A stretch of 64,000 bases of DNA from Embiotoca jacksoni (lineage: Eukaryota > Chordata > Actinopteri > Embiotocidae): the NCBI GenBank assembly GCA_022577435.1, contig JAKOON010000144.1:62001-126000 (forward strand), read 5' to 3'. Every line of letters begins with the position of its first letter. Within the stretch, counting starts at the first letter, position 1. The position numbers were made by a program, and so were the translations under genes. Below are positions 24,201-47,450 of the stretch, piece after piece. The notes under the pieces are model-generated. The model ran no database searches and had not been told where the DNA came from. It worked only from the letters and a program-made list of their open reading frames with translations.

Positions 24201-26651
24201 CTTGTGGGACGTCGAGACGGGAACGATGAAGACGACGCTGGTAAAGGAACACAGCAGCTACATGATTTTTGCAGTAATTTCATTCTGTTTTATTTATATG
24301 GCGCCAAATCACAAAACAGGGTCATTTTTTTAGGGCACTCGACACAGTAAAGTCCTTTAAAACAGAACTTTATAACATTATAAAGAGGAAAGAAATGATT
24401 CAAGAATTCACACGTGAGCAGCTGGGAGGAAAAAACTCTTCTTTAACAGGAAGAAAAATCTCCCAACAGCAGGAAGGAAAAACTCCCTTTTAACAGGAAG
24501 TAAAACCTCCAACAGCAGGAAGGAAAAACTCCCTTTTAACAGGAAGTAAAACCTCCAACAGCAGGAAGGAAAAACTCCCTTTTAACAGAAAGTAAAACCT
24601 CCAACAGCAGGAAAGAAAAACTATGGATATAAGATATTATACTAAAAATATTAACAAATTATATAAATATTGACATTAATTAAGGAAACTGTGTAAATTT
24701 CAGATTAGTCGTATCAATGAAATTTAAAAAAAATAATGAGTCACTGAACATAAAAAAAAAAAAATCAGCTTTAGTTTCTTATTTACATATATATATATTT
24801 ATTTATTGTCTTTCACTCAGGCTTATTTATTTTGAGATCGTATAAAGGCTTTGAATTGAGAGCACGACTTTCTCACGGTTACTGTTGACCCTGTTTTTCT
24901 GGCATTTCACATAAAAAAAACCAAAAAAACCAAATTGTTTTATTTTCTTTCACAGACGGGCAGTAAAGTGTTCAACTGCGTTTCCTACTCGCCTTCGTGT
25001 CGACGGCTGGCCACGGGCAGCACCGACCGACACGTCCGACTGTGGGACCCTCGATCCAAAGGTACCAGCGAGCCGTCCACGGATCCACCTACGTGTATGT
25101 CAGGTTTTTATTTTCTGGTCTTCATTCATGAGTCCGCCCTCTTCCTCCTCCTCCTCCTCCTCCTCAGACGGGTCTCTGGTGCTGCTGTCGCTGACCTCCC
25201 ACACTGGCTGGGTCACCGCCGTTAAGTGGGCGCCGGCGCATGAGCACCAGCTGGTCTCCGGTTCCCTTGACAACCTGGTCAAGCTCTGGGACACCAGAAG
25301 GTCGGTGGAAAAAAATAGTCGTTGGTTCCTACAAATCCATCCCACACCGTCGCACTGTTTTTAATTTAACGTAATTTTTTTTTATCTTATTGTATTTTAT
25401 TTGTATATACTGTGCATTTTTTTAAATTTTTTTTTATTATTATTGTTATTATTATTATTATTATCATTTTTTAATAAGACGCATCACTTCTAGTTTAAAA
25501 AAAAAAAAAATATTTAAACGCAGTAAAGTCACAAATTTTCTAAAAATATTACTCGTATGTTCATTTTTTGGGGACTATTTTTTTTCATTTAGTGCTCCAG
25601 AGAGTAAATAAATCACAGCGATGCAATTAAGTCCATACAGACGGGAGCATGTGCCTGCATGTGCCCAGATTGTCACCATGGTTACCGTGATGCAATTAAG
25701 TCTCTGTGTGTCAGAGCAAGGCAGTAAGAGGCAGGTCAGACCACCAGCTGATGTCAGATTCATCATCTCCTTATTTGGTCGTTAAGAGTCCCCCCCCCAG
25801 TTAAACTAAACGATGGAGGAAAATATTCCAGTTTTTAATCAAACATTAAAGCATTTTTGGATCATCTGAGAACGTCAAAGCTGAAAATAGATAGATAGAT
25901 AGATAGATAGATAGTAGGTAGTAAAAGGATAAATATTAAAAAAAAAAAAATTCAAAATGCGCAGCATACACAAATACAATAGAATAAGATAAAAATAAAA
26001 TAAAATGATATAGGATGGATTTGGCCAGAGGTCAGTTATTGTAAAGCGCCCTCTTGTGGCGACCAGGTTTTGAGGGCCAACTTGAAAAAAACAAACTCAC
26101 AAACATTTTTTTTTTAATCGCAACACTTACGTCCTTTATTCAGGACAGAAACAAGCTTTTTTTTTTTTTTTTTTAATTTATTTTTGTTTTGCATAAAAAA
26201 CAACAATTTGAAACGTTATTTTTCAGTAACTCGTGCAAAAAAAAAACAAAAAAAAAACTTGGACATCTTTCTTTTTTTTTTTTCTTTTTTTTGCCGATCC
26301 GCAGCGAGCTTCCTGTCTCTTTCAAAATAAAACACAGGATGATTTATTCAAACTCAAAATTGAACACGTGATTGTTTGTGTGTTGTCTCGCCAGCTGTAA
26401 GGCTCCTCTGTACGACCTGGCGGCCCACGAGGACAAAGTGTTTTGCGTGGACTGGACGGAAAGCGGGGTACGACACAAACAAACAAACAAACAAACAAAC
26501 AAACAAAACACCACATACACAAAATAAATGTGTAACCTGTCGTGTTTTTTTTTTTTCTTTCTCCTGTTTCCAGCTGATGTTGAGCGGAGGCGCGGATAAC
26601 AAGCTGTACACCTACAGATACTCGGCCTGTCAGACGGACGCGGGGGCGTAG
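21215..26651 (+). CDS. wdr12: WDR12, ribosome biogenesis WD-repeat protein (PeBoW complex)
   Basis: Thirteen exons: 21215-21255, 21445-21539, 21917-22011, 22115-22221, 22708-22823, 23512-23666, 23770-23815, 23906-23994, 24100-24240, 24956-25061, 25168-25300, 26395-26467 and 26574-26651. All phases agree and give 424 residues (human 423). The ATG starts [19 protein letters not shown], the NLE domain (about residues 1-90) that contacts the AAA-ATPase midasin. WD40 blades follow, with [56 protein letters not shown] and [11 protein letters not shown], plus a last blade [14 protein letters not shown]12 works with PES1 and BOP1 in nucleoli in maturation of 28S/5.8S rRNA and the 60S subunit. Two introns (22824-23511, 24241-24955) carry family D repeats with tandem arrays. 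The exon 11 donor is GTCGGT, a weak site. Identification is firm. Confidence 0.97.
22860..23430 (+). repeat. Interspersed repeat family D, copy 3, with tandem array
   Basis: In a WDR12 intron. The element head (TTTATCTACATAGCGCCAAA, then CAACAATTCCCACAT) is followed by about nine units of 40-45 bases, each with AACCTCCAACAG(C/T)(A/T)GGAAGG and AAAACTC(C/A)CTTTTAACAGG. Confidence 0.85.
24270..24625 (+). repeat. Interspersed repeat family D, copy 4, with tandem array
   Basis: In another WDR12 intron. Head TTTATATGGCGCCAAATCAC, then about four of the same 43-base units (AACCTCCAACAGCAGGAAGG, AAAACTCCCTTTTAACAGG). Confidence 0.85.
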
Positions 26652-26846
26652 AGGACACAAGACAGAGACGCAACCGTTTTTTGTTTTTTGGACTCATCTC
26701 CTGGTTATTTTTAAACCCCCCCACCCACCTTTCAGTTTTTACACATATTTTTCTTACAGCTCGTCTTCGTTTCCCTGTAAAACCTGAACAAAGTATAAAT
26801 TAATTTAGTCTCCTAAATGTCGTCTCTTCGAACTTTGTCCCACACG

Positions 26847-26852
26847 ATTAAA
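26847..26852 (+). terminator. Possible WDR12 poly(A) signal
   Basis: ATTAAA about 200 bases after the WDR12 stop. No AATAAA lies closer to the stop. Confidence 0.4.
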
Positions 26853-28529
26853 TATCCATGACGTTTCAATGGTGGTTTCATAAGTGGACTCCATATAATA
26901 TCCATACTATTATATTTAGTATTTAAAGTAAAAAAAAAAAAAGAAATGGTGTGAACGCAGGTGGCATTTCTGCAGACTTTAGCCAAAAAGGAATTTACCC
27001 AGAGTTCATAGCAAAATTGGAGTCATATTAAATGTCATTTAAAAAAAAAAAAAAAAAGATTATTTGTATTTCACGTCAAATTGTATACATTGGATTTACT
27101 TATGTTAAAGCCTTTCCTGGTTTGCTAATTTGCTAAAATATAATCAAATATAATATTGATATATATACACACACTTATTCATTCTTTTTGTTAAAATTAT
27201 GATTCAATTTTTTTTTTTTTTTTTTTTCTGGAAGTGTGTCTTTTTCCAATGGCGATGCAAGCAGCGTGTGATGTCACAACTCGGTCTTCCCAATTTTGCC
27301 TTTTGGATTTGAGCCGCACACTTTTATTAGGAACGCCTGCTTAAGCCCGATTGGCCAATCACGTGTCAGGAGAGGACGGTATAAAAAAAAAAAAAAATCC
27401 TGCAGGTTCATGTCAGGAGCTTTTAGTTAATCAGTGAACATCTGATCCAGAAGCTGTTTTACAACAATTTATTTGTTGCAGTTGAAGGTTAACAGATGGA
27501 TGATGGGATTTTTTTTTTTTCTATACGTGAAAGGAAGTCTCAAAAACAGTAATGCAAAAAAACAAATGCAGCAAATACCAAATCCAATCTAACATTTCTT
27601 AACTTGCTTCTTCGAGGGCTTTTAAACACAAGGATGGAGCTTCTCTCTTTGTTCTTGAGAGGAAAAGAGGCTCTGCAGCCCAAAAAAAAAAAGAAAAAAA
27701 GAGGTGACGTTATGTAACTTCCCGGAAGTCTGGTGAATCGGCGCTTTTTGCCGAGGCTGCAGGTGATGGTGAATCAAGTCGGGTTTAAATGTGCGGTCCC
27801 GTTAATGCCTCATTCGCCGTCCTCGTAAAAACATTGTGGAATCCATAACGCGGAGAACTGATGATAATTTATTGATAAAGAACACCACATTAATAAGAAA
27901 ATACTAATTGTGTTGCTGAGGTCTCTTACATGTCCCATACTGCATTTTTAAAATGATTTAAATACAAAACCACAATCTTATTAGATAAAATCAGACAAAT
28001 ATCTAAAGTAATCATTTTAATTCTGACATGGGACATTTGCTTCAATTTTTTCATACATTAAACCTTGAATTACAACTCAGGGAATCCATAATACTTGTCA
28101 TTATTCCAACTTAATATATATTTTTTTAATGTTTATTATGACTATACCCATTGTGCATTTTACAATCTGCAGTTGAACGAGGTCATCGACTTCCTCATGG
28201 TTCTGCCCAGAAAAAGACAAACGCTGAAGACTTCTTTCCTCCTCCAACTGGTTTGACCGCAGAGGTTGGCAAAAGAAGAGAGGTCTCACTCGGAATGATT
28301 TTTAAGAGTTACATTTGTTTATTGAGAAAAAAAACAAAAACCATCCACACTTATTTCTTCACAATATGGAAATTAAGCTCCAAAGGGAGCCACTCATCTC
28401 AGGGGAGTCAGGTTGTAGAAATATGGCGGTATTTGATGCAAACTATACTGACTTCTAGAGTTACACATCGACATTTTATAGATATGTAATGGTCAACTTT
28501 ATGAGGGTCCGATTTTTTTCTTTTGTTTT

Positions 28530-28560
<31 letters not shown>

Positions 28561-28862
28561 CAGAAACACACGTTGAGCAACATTGAGGCTTAATTTCAAA
28601 TGTTTTATTTTTTTTTTTTAGTTTTAGGTCAGACGACGTCCATTTTGCAATGCCAGGCAGGTTTTATTTGCCGTGAGGTGGAGGGTTCGTAACAATAGAC
28701 GATCTTTGACGATGACGTGGACAAAGCAAAGCGGCCCTCGAGCGCCCCGCGCGGCGCTGCGTGTGTTTTTATTTATTTTTTTTAACATATCCTGTTTCCT
28801 CTGACTCAGACGATGACGGTCATCGGGAGAGCAGGCTAGCCGAGCCGAGCCGCGCCGCATAG

Positions 28863-28893
28863 ATGCTGGAGGAAGCTGAAAGCAACACAAAAG
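28863..28893 (+). promoter_or_regulatory. Probable ICA1L 5' UTR exon end with upstream ORF
   Basis: In the CpG-rich patch, an ATG (28863) reads 10 codons to a donor AAAG|GTACAT (28893/28894). Joined to the acceptor TTTTTGTAG|AGCAG (exon from 30156), the frame runs nine more codons and stops at TAA 30182-30184. That stop overlaps the ICA1L ATG as TAATG. Splicing is inferred, not proven. Confidence 0.5.
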
Positions 28894-29814
28894 GTACATT
28901 CACTTCATTAAACACGACTATTAGATTAAAAAACAGACTCGTTCAACTGCCGCGTGCCGGTTAAACGCTCTCGAGACGCACCGCTCGAGCTACTAGCTGA
29001 ACTGCTGCTAGGTAACAAGCGCCTTTCTTTTCTTTTCTTTTTTTAAACGCTTTTTCTTCGTTTTCTCTTGACACGTTTATTTATTTATGTTCACCGCGTC
29101 ATAAATGTCTCCTCCGTGCTGATAAATGACCGAATGACACTTTATTTTTGGGGGCTAACCGTTTTACCTGTAATTGAACACCTGCTCCGGCAGCCAGCTG
29201 ACTCCCCGGTCTCCGGTGAAAGTCGCAGGTCTCTGATCACCGTTATTAGATTAATGTGGTTTATTTATTTTTTTTATTATTATTATTTTTTTTTGGGTTG
29301 AACCGATCCAAAGATGACGGAGATCCCCTGCATGATTAGTTAAAATGCAAATCCGTAAATATAGATTTATTGTCCTTTTGAATGTGTACAACTAGGATTC
29401 ACTTTTTTGTTTTTATTTATCACATTTTTTTGTATTAATTGCAACACAAAAAGACAATCCACTAAGGGAACAACACAATAACAATAAGAGGAGTCAATAA
29501 CAATAAGAGCAGTCGGTACAGTTACAGGTTGTGAGTTGGTGTTTGTTTGTTTGTTTGTTTGTTTACTAAGCAGTCAGTCTGACTTCCAATTTCGCCGTGA
29601 GGGTGTTTCGACTAGGATTAACTTTGAAGCACGAACAAGTTGAATTTCTTGCGAACAACATAATAATCACAACCAAATTTTATATACATAAATGTCAATG
29701 TGCAAAATCCTGGAATGCACTTAAAAACAAAACAAAACCTGTTTTTGTCTGGATATGATTTAATTTAAGCCCCCAATTTGACTTGTCTCCATTTTATTCT
29801 TTTTTTTTTTTTTT

Positions 29815-30160
29815 TTTTCTCTTTGGACAACTGGGTCGGTTTAAATGTTACTCGCCACTTAATGTTTAAATGCATGTTAAACTATGAAGAGATTTTTGAT
29901 TCATTATTTATAATCTGGACATAATGTTTTTTCCCCATCATGTGTCTTTTACCTGGTCCCTTGTGACGGTTGATTGGTCCATACGGGTCATGTGACCACT
30001 GACCAACACGTATAAGGAACAGCCTTATTTGGAGCTGCCCTGATGACGGCCTTCAGAGGCTGAAAGAGTTTTTCCTGTGATTGAACAGCCGTGACTGATT
30101 AAAGGCTTTTAGATTTCTTTTTCAACTCAAATCTATTTTTGTTTTGTTTTTGTAGAGCAG
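29815..30160. repeat. Interspersed repeat, probable LINE 3' end, related to the foldback element
   Basis: TCTCTTTGGACAACTGGG, AAATGTTA and ATAATCTGGA match the right arm at 20550-20652. It ends GATGACGGCCTTCAGAGGCTG...ATTAAAGGC, which looks like a retroelement 3' end. Confidence 0.55.
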
Positions 30161-30183
30161 AAAAAAAGGGCCGGCATCCTCTA

Positions 30184-36627
<6,444 letters not shown>

Positions 36628-37221
36628 AGTTAAGTGTGTGTGTGTGAGTGTGTGTGTGAGTGAGTGTGTGTGAGTGTGTGTGTGTTTACTGTTACAGATA
36701 CACACTTCTGTTTGTGTTACACTGGAAACCGCAGCGCCGTCGAAGGCCGCGAAGCCGCCGACTCGGCAAAACCTTCACGTGGGCTTTTTGGCGTTTCCTC
36801 CCTTCTGTCGGGCGGAGACGTTTGTTTTGTTGTTTTGTGTTTTTTTTTTTTATCCACGTGCGCGGATATTACGAATATTTCTATTTACTGCTTACGGTTG
36901 TTTTTAACGTAGTCGCACGCGGATGCCGAACGTACGTTTTAAAGGATGAAGTTTCGCGCGACGCGAGATGAAAGCGTCGCCGAGCGGCGACAAGGAGTCT
37001 TGTGTCGCGAAGCCACGTCAGCGACGTCTTTCCGGATGAGACGTCTTTTTTCTGAAATACGCCGCGAGCGCAGAAACGGAGCCGACGGGCAAAATCGTCG
37101 TACTTTCGGTCCCGTCGGTTCGCTTCGTTCGGCCTTTTTTTTGTTTTGGTGTTTCTCTCACCGCCGCCCGGTTCGAGAGCTCTTCATGCTCTCTACGCCG
37201 CGGAAAGGCAGGAAACGAAGA

Positions 37222-37450
37222 GACGGACCACGCGGCTAAAGTTACAGAAAAATAGTTGTGCTTCTGAAGCTGTCGGAAGACGGCTAACTACGCAGCTAAA
37301 GTCGTAAAATGACGCATCTAGTTATAGAAAGATAGCTAACTACACAGCTTGTTATAAGAAGACCGCTAACTATGCAGTTAAAACATTAAAAAGACGGCTA
37401 ACTACGCAGCTAAAGTCATTTAAAGACGGCTAACTACGCAGGTCATAATC
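37222..37450. repeat. Degenerate ~36-bp tandem repeat in ICA1L 3' UTR region
   Basis: Six to seven diverged units share GACGGCTAACTACGCAGCTAAAG. Unit length varies from about 32 to 42 bases. Confidence 0.8.
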
Positions 37451-38319
37451 AACTCTGTATCATGCAAGTTAGCTGCTAAGCTAGCCTTCGCTAAAACTGA
37501 AAAGTGCATTTTTAGCTGCCGCTCGGGGTGTTACGACTTTTTATTGCGGTCAAAAAAAATATATTGTTTTTTTTTTCTTTAAGATCTTCGCAGCTGTACT
37601 TTTTCTCTGCTTTTAAAATAATATAAAGTCCTCGCCCGTAAATCGCCGCGTTCGCGTCCGAATGTAAGTCGAGAGATTTCCGCCTCTCCCGAGCGAACCG
37701 ATCGGGTTTCGTAGCCGCGACACGGGACGCCCCGGGACGCCCCCGGGGAACTTCGCGTCGCCGTCGTGACGCCAACACTCGATTGTACTTCGCCTCGTCC
37801 ACCTTCATCCCAGATTTTCCGAAAAAAAAAACCAACCCAAACTGGATGTTTGAAATCGTCTTCAGTCTCATCTGTTGTTGTAATTTCACAATCGTCCAAG
37901 AAACCAAAAAAACAAAACATGAAGGATTTATTTTACAATAAGGAAATGTTTCAGGACACTGGGATGTTTTTTTTTGTTGTTTTTTTTGGGTGTAATTCTT
38001 TTTAAGTCTTTACAACTCTGCAAATAATAATCTGACTCATCGAAATGTATTTATTTTTGAACTATATCTCGATCGCCGCTCGCAGAAACAAACGTTCTTT
38101 GTGGCGCCGTATAACTGTAAAAAAATTGAAAAGAAGCTATATAATAACGACGAAGTAACACTGTAAAAAAATATTTCGTGTCTATTTTTAGCTCGGTGTT
38201 TATTTGCACAGATGGATTTTATTTTATGGGGAAATGAAACGAATGGACACTGGAGGATTGTTGCCGTGTTACATAATCAACAACATGGATTTTTGTTTGT
38301 TTTTGTGTTTTGACTGGGA

Positions 38320-38325
38320 AATAAA
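38320..38325 (+). terminator. Possible ICA1L poly(A) signal
   Basis: AATAAA about 1.7 kb after the stop. It would give a long, CpG-rich 3' UTR. Later candidates exist near 39230 and 39594. Confidence 0.4.
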
Positions 38326-41300
38326 AAAAAACAAACTTACAGACTGCCATTTGTGAATGTTTAGGATGCGAAGTCGCATTTCTAAAATAGATTTTATGTA
38401 AAAAAAGAATGAAGGTTGAGAAGACTGTATGCGTTAAGTGAAACCAAAATCTTCTGTTATTTTTGTGCCTGTGGGGAAAAAAAAAAAAAAAATCACACTG
38501 GAGTGGAGCGAAGGGGACCAGAGTGCATCATGGGAATTCCAGGAACTCAGAAAAACACTTTTTTTTTTTTTTCATATGCACAAGCTGCACATGAGTATCT
38601 CAGCTTTTCGTGAAGGGGGTGAAACGACATCCGTCACCACACGGTAACCACGGTTACATTGTGTTTCCACCCGAGTTGCGGCAGCCACGAAAGGGAAACT
38701 TTGGTGTAAAAGCATTTCCATCACTTCCTGTTATTAACACTGTTGATTTAAACACTTCAAAAAAAAAAAAAGAATAAAAAAAGAATGTATTTCTCAAGTC
38801 AATCACAGAAACCTTTCTGTATTTCAACTATGCCTTTTTATTTCACTCGGAGGGGGTTTCAACAGATGAAAACTTGGCAGTTCTGTTTCCAATAAAACCG
38901 GACAAGCAAACGCCGAATCGCCGTGTCGAGTTTTTCTTGCGTTCCAAAATGCTGTTTTTGATCCACTTTGAAAAAAAAGAAAGAAGAAAAACAAAACAGA
39001 ATCGGGAAGAAATCTGTATTTGTACGTGTAAGAATTTTTTGTTGTTGTCGTTTGTAAACAAGAGTTGTTATTTTTTTTTATTTTTTATTTTTTTTAAAGC
39101 GACGCGCGAGAACGCTGTCGCTGCAGGTGTGATTGTTTTTCAGCATTTTGGAACAGAACTCTGTTGTTTCTGTCAAAGTTTTTAAACTGGTTTTTTTAAG
39201 CAACTAGCCGTCCCCCCCCCCCCTCCCCAAAAAATAAAAAAATCAGGTCACTGAACAAAATGACATCCACGCTTCTCTACGTCTCGACTCTGCTACAGGT
39301 TTGAAATCTTCCGGGATCTCCCGCCGTGAGGGCTACATAACCGTAGATAGCAGCTGTTCTTGGTTGTTTTTGCGCTCTTTTGTTGTTGTTGTTTTTTTGT
39401 CATATATATTTATTTTCATCAGTAGTGTCGACTTGTTAAAGTGTGTGCGCTGAGAAGTTAGCATGTATCTCTCGTTATCCTCTATTCACTACAAACCTGA
39501 GATGGATGATGTTAATCTACTCTGGATTTTTTTAAATTTTTTTTTAAATTTTTTTTAAGATTCTCCGAAAGACCCAATTACACTCCTGCCTTGATAAATA
39601 AATACATTATTATTCACAATAATGAGACATGTAGTAATTCACAGTACTGAGCGGAGGAGGGAGAGGGAGAGGGGGTGGGGGGGTGGTGTAAGGGTAATAA
39701 TAGTACACTTGTTGACTCATTCAGATACATATCGTCGTCAGCCCCCCCCCCCCCCCCCCCCCCCCCCATTAATACAAACACAGTGTGCCCTCTATGTATT
39801 TACAGATCCGGTACATTCCTGTCCCGCTTATCAGCAGGCACGGTATCGAGTAGTAGTTGACATGTAACGGGAAACGCGGGAGGACGAGCCGGAGCGCGGA
39901 GGGAGGCCGCGAAACTACAACCGGAGTCGTCACGACATTTTTTGCCACCCCCCCTCCCCAAAAAAACCTAACTAAAAACTGGACTTTTATTTGTTTAAAG
40001 GTAAAAGCTTGTAAAACGTAAGAAAAGACCCTTGAATTTTCCCACTAAAATATTATTTTCTGATTCTTTTGAAGGCTCTGAAATCCCAGCTTGAAAGTGG
40101 GTGTGGCTCAGTTGTGATGTCACAAAGTTCTTGGTACCGGATCAGGCTTTTAGCAAATCACATCTGCAACCACACTCACTGCAGGATGTTTTTTTTTTTT
40201 TTCTCCAACTTTCCTCTGATTGTTGATTATCTGCACAATTTTAAAGCTGCATTCATTTGTTGTTATTTTGGGCCACAAGGGGGCAGTGGAAACACATTTG
40301 CAGTTATATGAGAATATTTGGAGTCCTGTTCGTGTCCGGTAGATTAACTAAAGTCCGATTTTTTTTTTTTGCTCTCGCTTTGGTCTCCACCAGCTTAAAC
40401 ACAATCATATAACATTCACCAGCTGGTTTATTTAGAGATTTTGTCGATTGGAGGAAAAAAACCCCCAAAAAAACCAGTTAAGACTAAGAAAGTATTAACC
40501 AAGGGCGCCTTTAAGGTTTGAACTTTGACCTGTAAATTACCCCAAAAAGTAGTAATCGAGAAAAATAACCAAGAAAAAACCCCAATCCAATTACGACGTA
40601 AAAAGCGGCAGGTTGTACGTGAACGACTCCGTCCGCAGACCTCTCCGTGCTCGGGCGGGGGGCGCCCCCTTCTGGACGCTTTTTTTTTTTAATTTTTTTT
40701 TTTTTTTTTTTACAGCAACACAAGCTGAGCAAAACAGAAGGAAAATCAGCTTTTACAGTGACTTGTGAGGGAAAGAAAAGGAGGAAGAAGATGAGGGTGG
40801 GGGAGGGGGGGGTGCGCTGTGAGCAAAGGCTGGCGCTCGGGAAGAAAAGGGGGCGGGGCAAGCAGACTTACATCATAGCCCTGGCCTGTGTTTTTTTGCC
40901 CCGGTAGATACACACCGGCCGGCGGGTTTTTGTTTTGTTCCGTTTCCTGCCTGGCCCCGCCCCCTTCCATCCATGTGTATCTACGAGGTTTTATTTGGGG
41001 GAGGGGTGGGAGGGTGGGGGGGGACAAAGTGGTCGAAAATATTAGGCACATTTTTTTTTTTTTTTTTTTTTTCAACTTTCAAGACCCCCCCCCCCCCTTC
41101 AAGTTTTTTTGCTACGATAGAATCTGGCAGCACCAAAAAAATGTTTTGCCTCCGCGGTCAATCAATCGGTCGCCGTGGAAACAGACGACCTCTTTTTTTT
41201 TTTTCTTCAGTTTATGGAAGGCATATTTTATTTTTTAAATTTTTTTTTATATCAAGAGAAATAACTACATATAGAAAAAGAGATATGTCCGTGGAAAGGC

Positions 41301-41735
41301 GCCATGGTATAATAATACGATGAAATCAAAAAATAGTCTGTCCGTGTTTTTTTTGTTTTTGTTGTTGTTTTTTTCCCATCCCCAAAAAACAGGAACATAA
41401 CCAGCACTGAAGGTAGAAGAAAGCGATGAAAATGTTGGCTGCAGACGCCCCCCGCTCGTTGTCGGAGATCGTCGTCGTCGTCGGTGAAGGAGGACGAAGA
41501 GGAGGAGGAGGAGGAGGCAGTGGGAAGCGCTTTTTCAACAAGATAAGGACATCAGAGAGCTGAGCTGGCATGCTGAAGGTGTTTTTTTTGTGTTTTTTTT
41601 TTCTTTTTTCGTTGGAGCAAGAAGAAGAAGAAGAAGGGCTGTTTTTCCTTAAATGTTTTCTGATTGGTGGTGGTTGTTTTTTTTGGGGGGGCGGCGGCAA
41701 AGGGAGGGGAAATTAGGGGGAGGGGCTTGTGGACT

Positions 41736-45317
<3,582 letters not shown>

Positions 45318-46726
45318 CTGCGAGGGCCACAGCTGGACGCGGCAGCGCGGGCCCGAGAGGAGAACGAGGTGGGGGAGAGGGGAGGGGAGGGGGGGAGGAG
45401 GTGGCGGCGGCGGAGAGAGGATGCTTGGGAGGTTAAGGCCACGGATGCAGTCTGTAGAAGAAGAAGAAGAAGAAGAGGCAAAACGGAAAAGATGACTTGA
45501 CTTTTGGGATCCGCCTCGCTGGATGTAAACAAGATTGTTTGTCAACAACGCGGTAAACAAATCAACAGACACAGCAGGTTTGCAGGGATAAGCCCCCTCC
45601 CCCCGACTGCCTTTGCACTTGTCTGTCTAGGTTTGTGTGTGTGTGTGTGTGTGTTTCCAGATTGATGTTAATCTGTCCCGTCCCATGCGGTGCAGAGCGG
45701 ATGCCCCCCCCCCGAGTCACCCCTCTGGCCCTCTGGTTAATGGCATTAAAAACAGCTCGGAGCAGGGGTGGAGGAGGGGGGGGGCACCGAGGGCAGGTAG
45801 CCCCTGTCTGTCTGACCCGGATTCAGAGCTGCAGCAGTAATGTGTTTTTTTTGCAGCCTCAGCTAATTTAAATTTTAATATTTAATAGTTGCTTAATTGC
45901 AGAAAATGTGCATTTATTTAGAAGAGAAGATTTTGCTTTAATGTCATTGTAGAGTTACTTTAATAAAAAAAATAAAATAAAAAAAATAAATAAATTGAGA
46001 TGATAGTTTTAGATATTGTTTTATGTTACAAATTAATAACCCTAAAAATGACACTTGGTACAAATTTTGAGTCCCAAAAACAAATTGTGTATTATTTCTC
46101 TATGCTGTTCTTTTCTCTCTCTGCTCCCCCCCCCCCCCCCCCCCCCCCATCTAAACCGGTGGAGGAGGATGGCCGCCCACCTCTGAGCCCTGGTTGTGTG
46201 GATGTTGTTTTTTCCTCCCTGCTGTCCCTCGTGGTACTTGCTGGGGTTCCTCCTCTATAATTGTGCAAAATTCCTTTTTTGCGTTGTCTGAATGAATTCA
46301 ACGTTTCCACCTTTCGTTGTGAATCCCAGAACAATGTGTTTCAAATCATCCCAGTGGAGATTATATGTGTGGTGATGGATTGAAGGTGTCACAGCCTATT
46401 TTGATCTGCAATCGTTTTTCATTGAGGGATGTAATAAATTGTTAAATAATCAAATTGAGGCAAAAAAATATATGGAAATTGAGGGTTTTATTACCTAAAT
46501 ATCGTGTTATTGCAGCTGAAAACGGTGCTATTTTTTTATTTTTTATTTTTCCACGCTCCTGATGGTACCTGAACGCACCACGTGCCCTCAAAACACAACT
46601 TTGACTGACAGCAGCGCGGGTCCTGCAGCTAAATTTGGTGGGGGTTTGGGGGGGGAGGGGTGTCTTGACCAGCGTACTGTTGCTAGGGAACGGCCGACCG
46701 ACTGATCTTCACTGACACACAGCAGC

Positions 46727-46768
<42 letters not shown>

Positions 46769-46823
46769 CGGAAGCATCAGCAGCTGCTTCACTTTGACTG
46801 CCGCTGTTTCTCCCGTCTCGGTC

Positions 46824-46835
46824 TGCGCATGCGCA
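46824..46835. promoter_or_regulatory. NRF1-type palindrome in CpG-rich patch
   Basis: TGCGCATGCGCA is a full match to the NRF1 consensus. It lies upstream of FAM117B exon 2 on its strand, so it may belong to a FAM117B promoter. Confidence 0.45.
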
Positions 46836-47039
46836 CACGCGCTACAGCGCAAACGTGACCACGGGTCGTTTCCCCTGTGTGGATTTCAGATGGGAGCCTC
46901 GCGCGTCTCTGAGGCGTCGTGCTCTGTTGACGCGACGCGACGCGCGAGAGACGTCAGACGCAGCTGAGGACGCACGTGTGCGGCTACGCTCCCATTCATT
47001 AACACGGACGCCACCGCAGCAACAGGTAAACGCACGCGC

Positions 47040-47450
47040 CAAGTGTGTTCCAGGTCGAAACAACCGAGTCGCGTCAGGAGACGCGAACGTAACGTGCGCG
47101 ATGTTTACCACTCCAGGAAGTGGGCCGACTCCTTAGCAACGACCCCTAGCAACAGAGACGGGCGCCGGTCCGTTTTTTTTTTTTTATCGCCTTCTAGAGT
47201 TCGTTTCTCAAACTGAATAAATACAAAACGGAGAAGCACTGAACTGCTCAGCTAGCTCAATCATGTTGTAAGTAAGATATCGGCTGCAAAAAAATGTCGA
47301 CGGACTGGCGTGTTTTTTAAGATTCTGTGTCGTGTTGACGCCAAAACGCATCAACCTAATCTAGGATTTTTAACTTTTTTTTTTTGGGTCACATTTAATA
47401 GACCTGTCACGAGTAAAAACAAACTTATATTGCATATAATATGGAATTAA
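47040..47450 (+). repeat. Interspersed repeat family B, copy 1
   Basis: Shares AGTGGGCCGA, CTTAGCAACGACCCC..AGCAAC, CTGAATAAATACAAAACG, ACTGCTCAGCT and ACGAGTAAAAACA with 63055-63482 in the same order and orientation. Confidence 0.8.

Larger units (their letters stand above)
26652..30183. other. Spacer between WDR12 and ICA1L coding sequence
   Basis: Contains the WDR12 3' UTR, A/T-rich homopolymers, a decayed repeat at about 27290-27480 (TTTTATTAGGAACGCCTGC...CCAATCACGTG, a teleost-repeat phrase), a CpG-rich patch at 28720-28990 that is the likely ICA1L promoter, and a LINE-like 3' end at 29815-30160. No other coding exon was seen. Confidence 0.6.
36628..41735. other. Convergent spacer between ICA1L and FAM117B
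   Basis: 3' UTRs of two genes that face each other, with a 26-base poly-C run (39742-39767), many poly-T and poly-A runs and no coding exon. A minus-strand AATAAA at 41227-41232 could end FAM117B about 500 bases after its stop. Confidence 0.6.

Noticed and set aside
26036..26062. GCGCCCTCTTGTGG, a further CTCF-like site
   Set aside because: The reverse complement CCACAAGAGGGCGC deviates from the consensus at the Y position, so it was not counted with the three full matches.
27230..27480. Possible gene or conserved element between WDR12 and ICA1L
   Set aside because: No open frame. Phrases such as TTTTATTAGGAACGCC and CCAATCACGTG look like a decayed common fish repeat.
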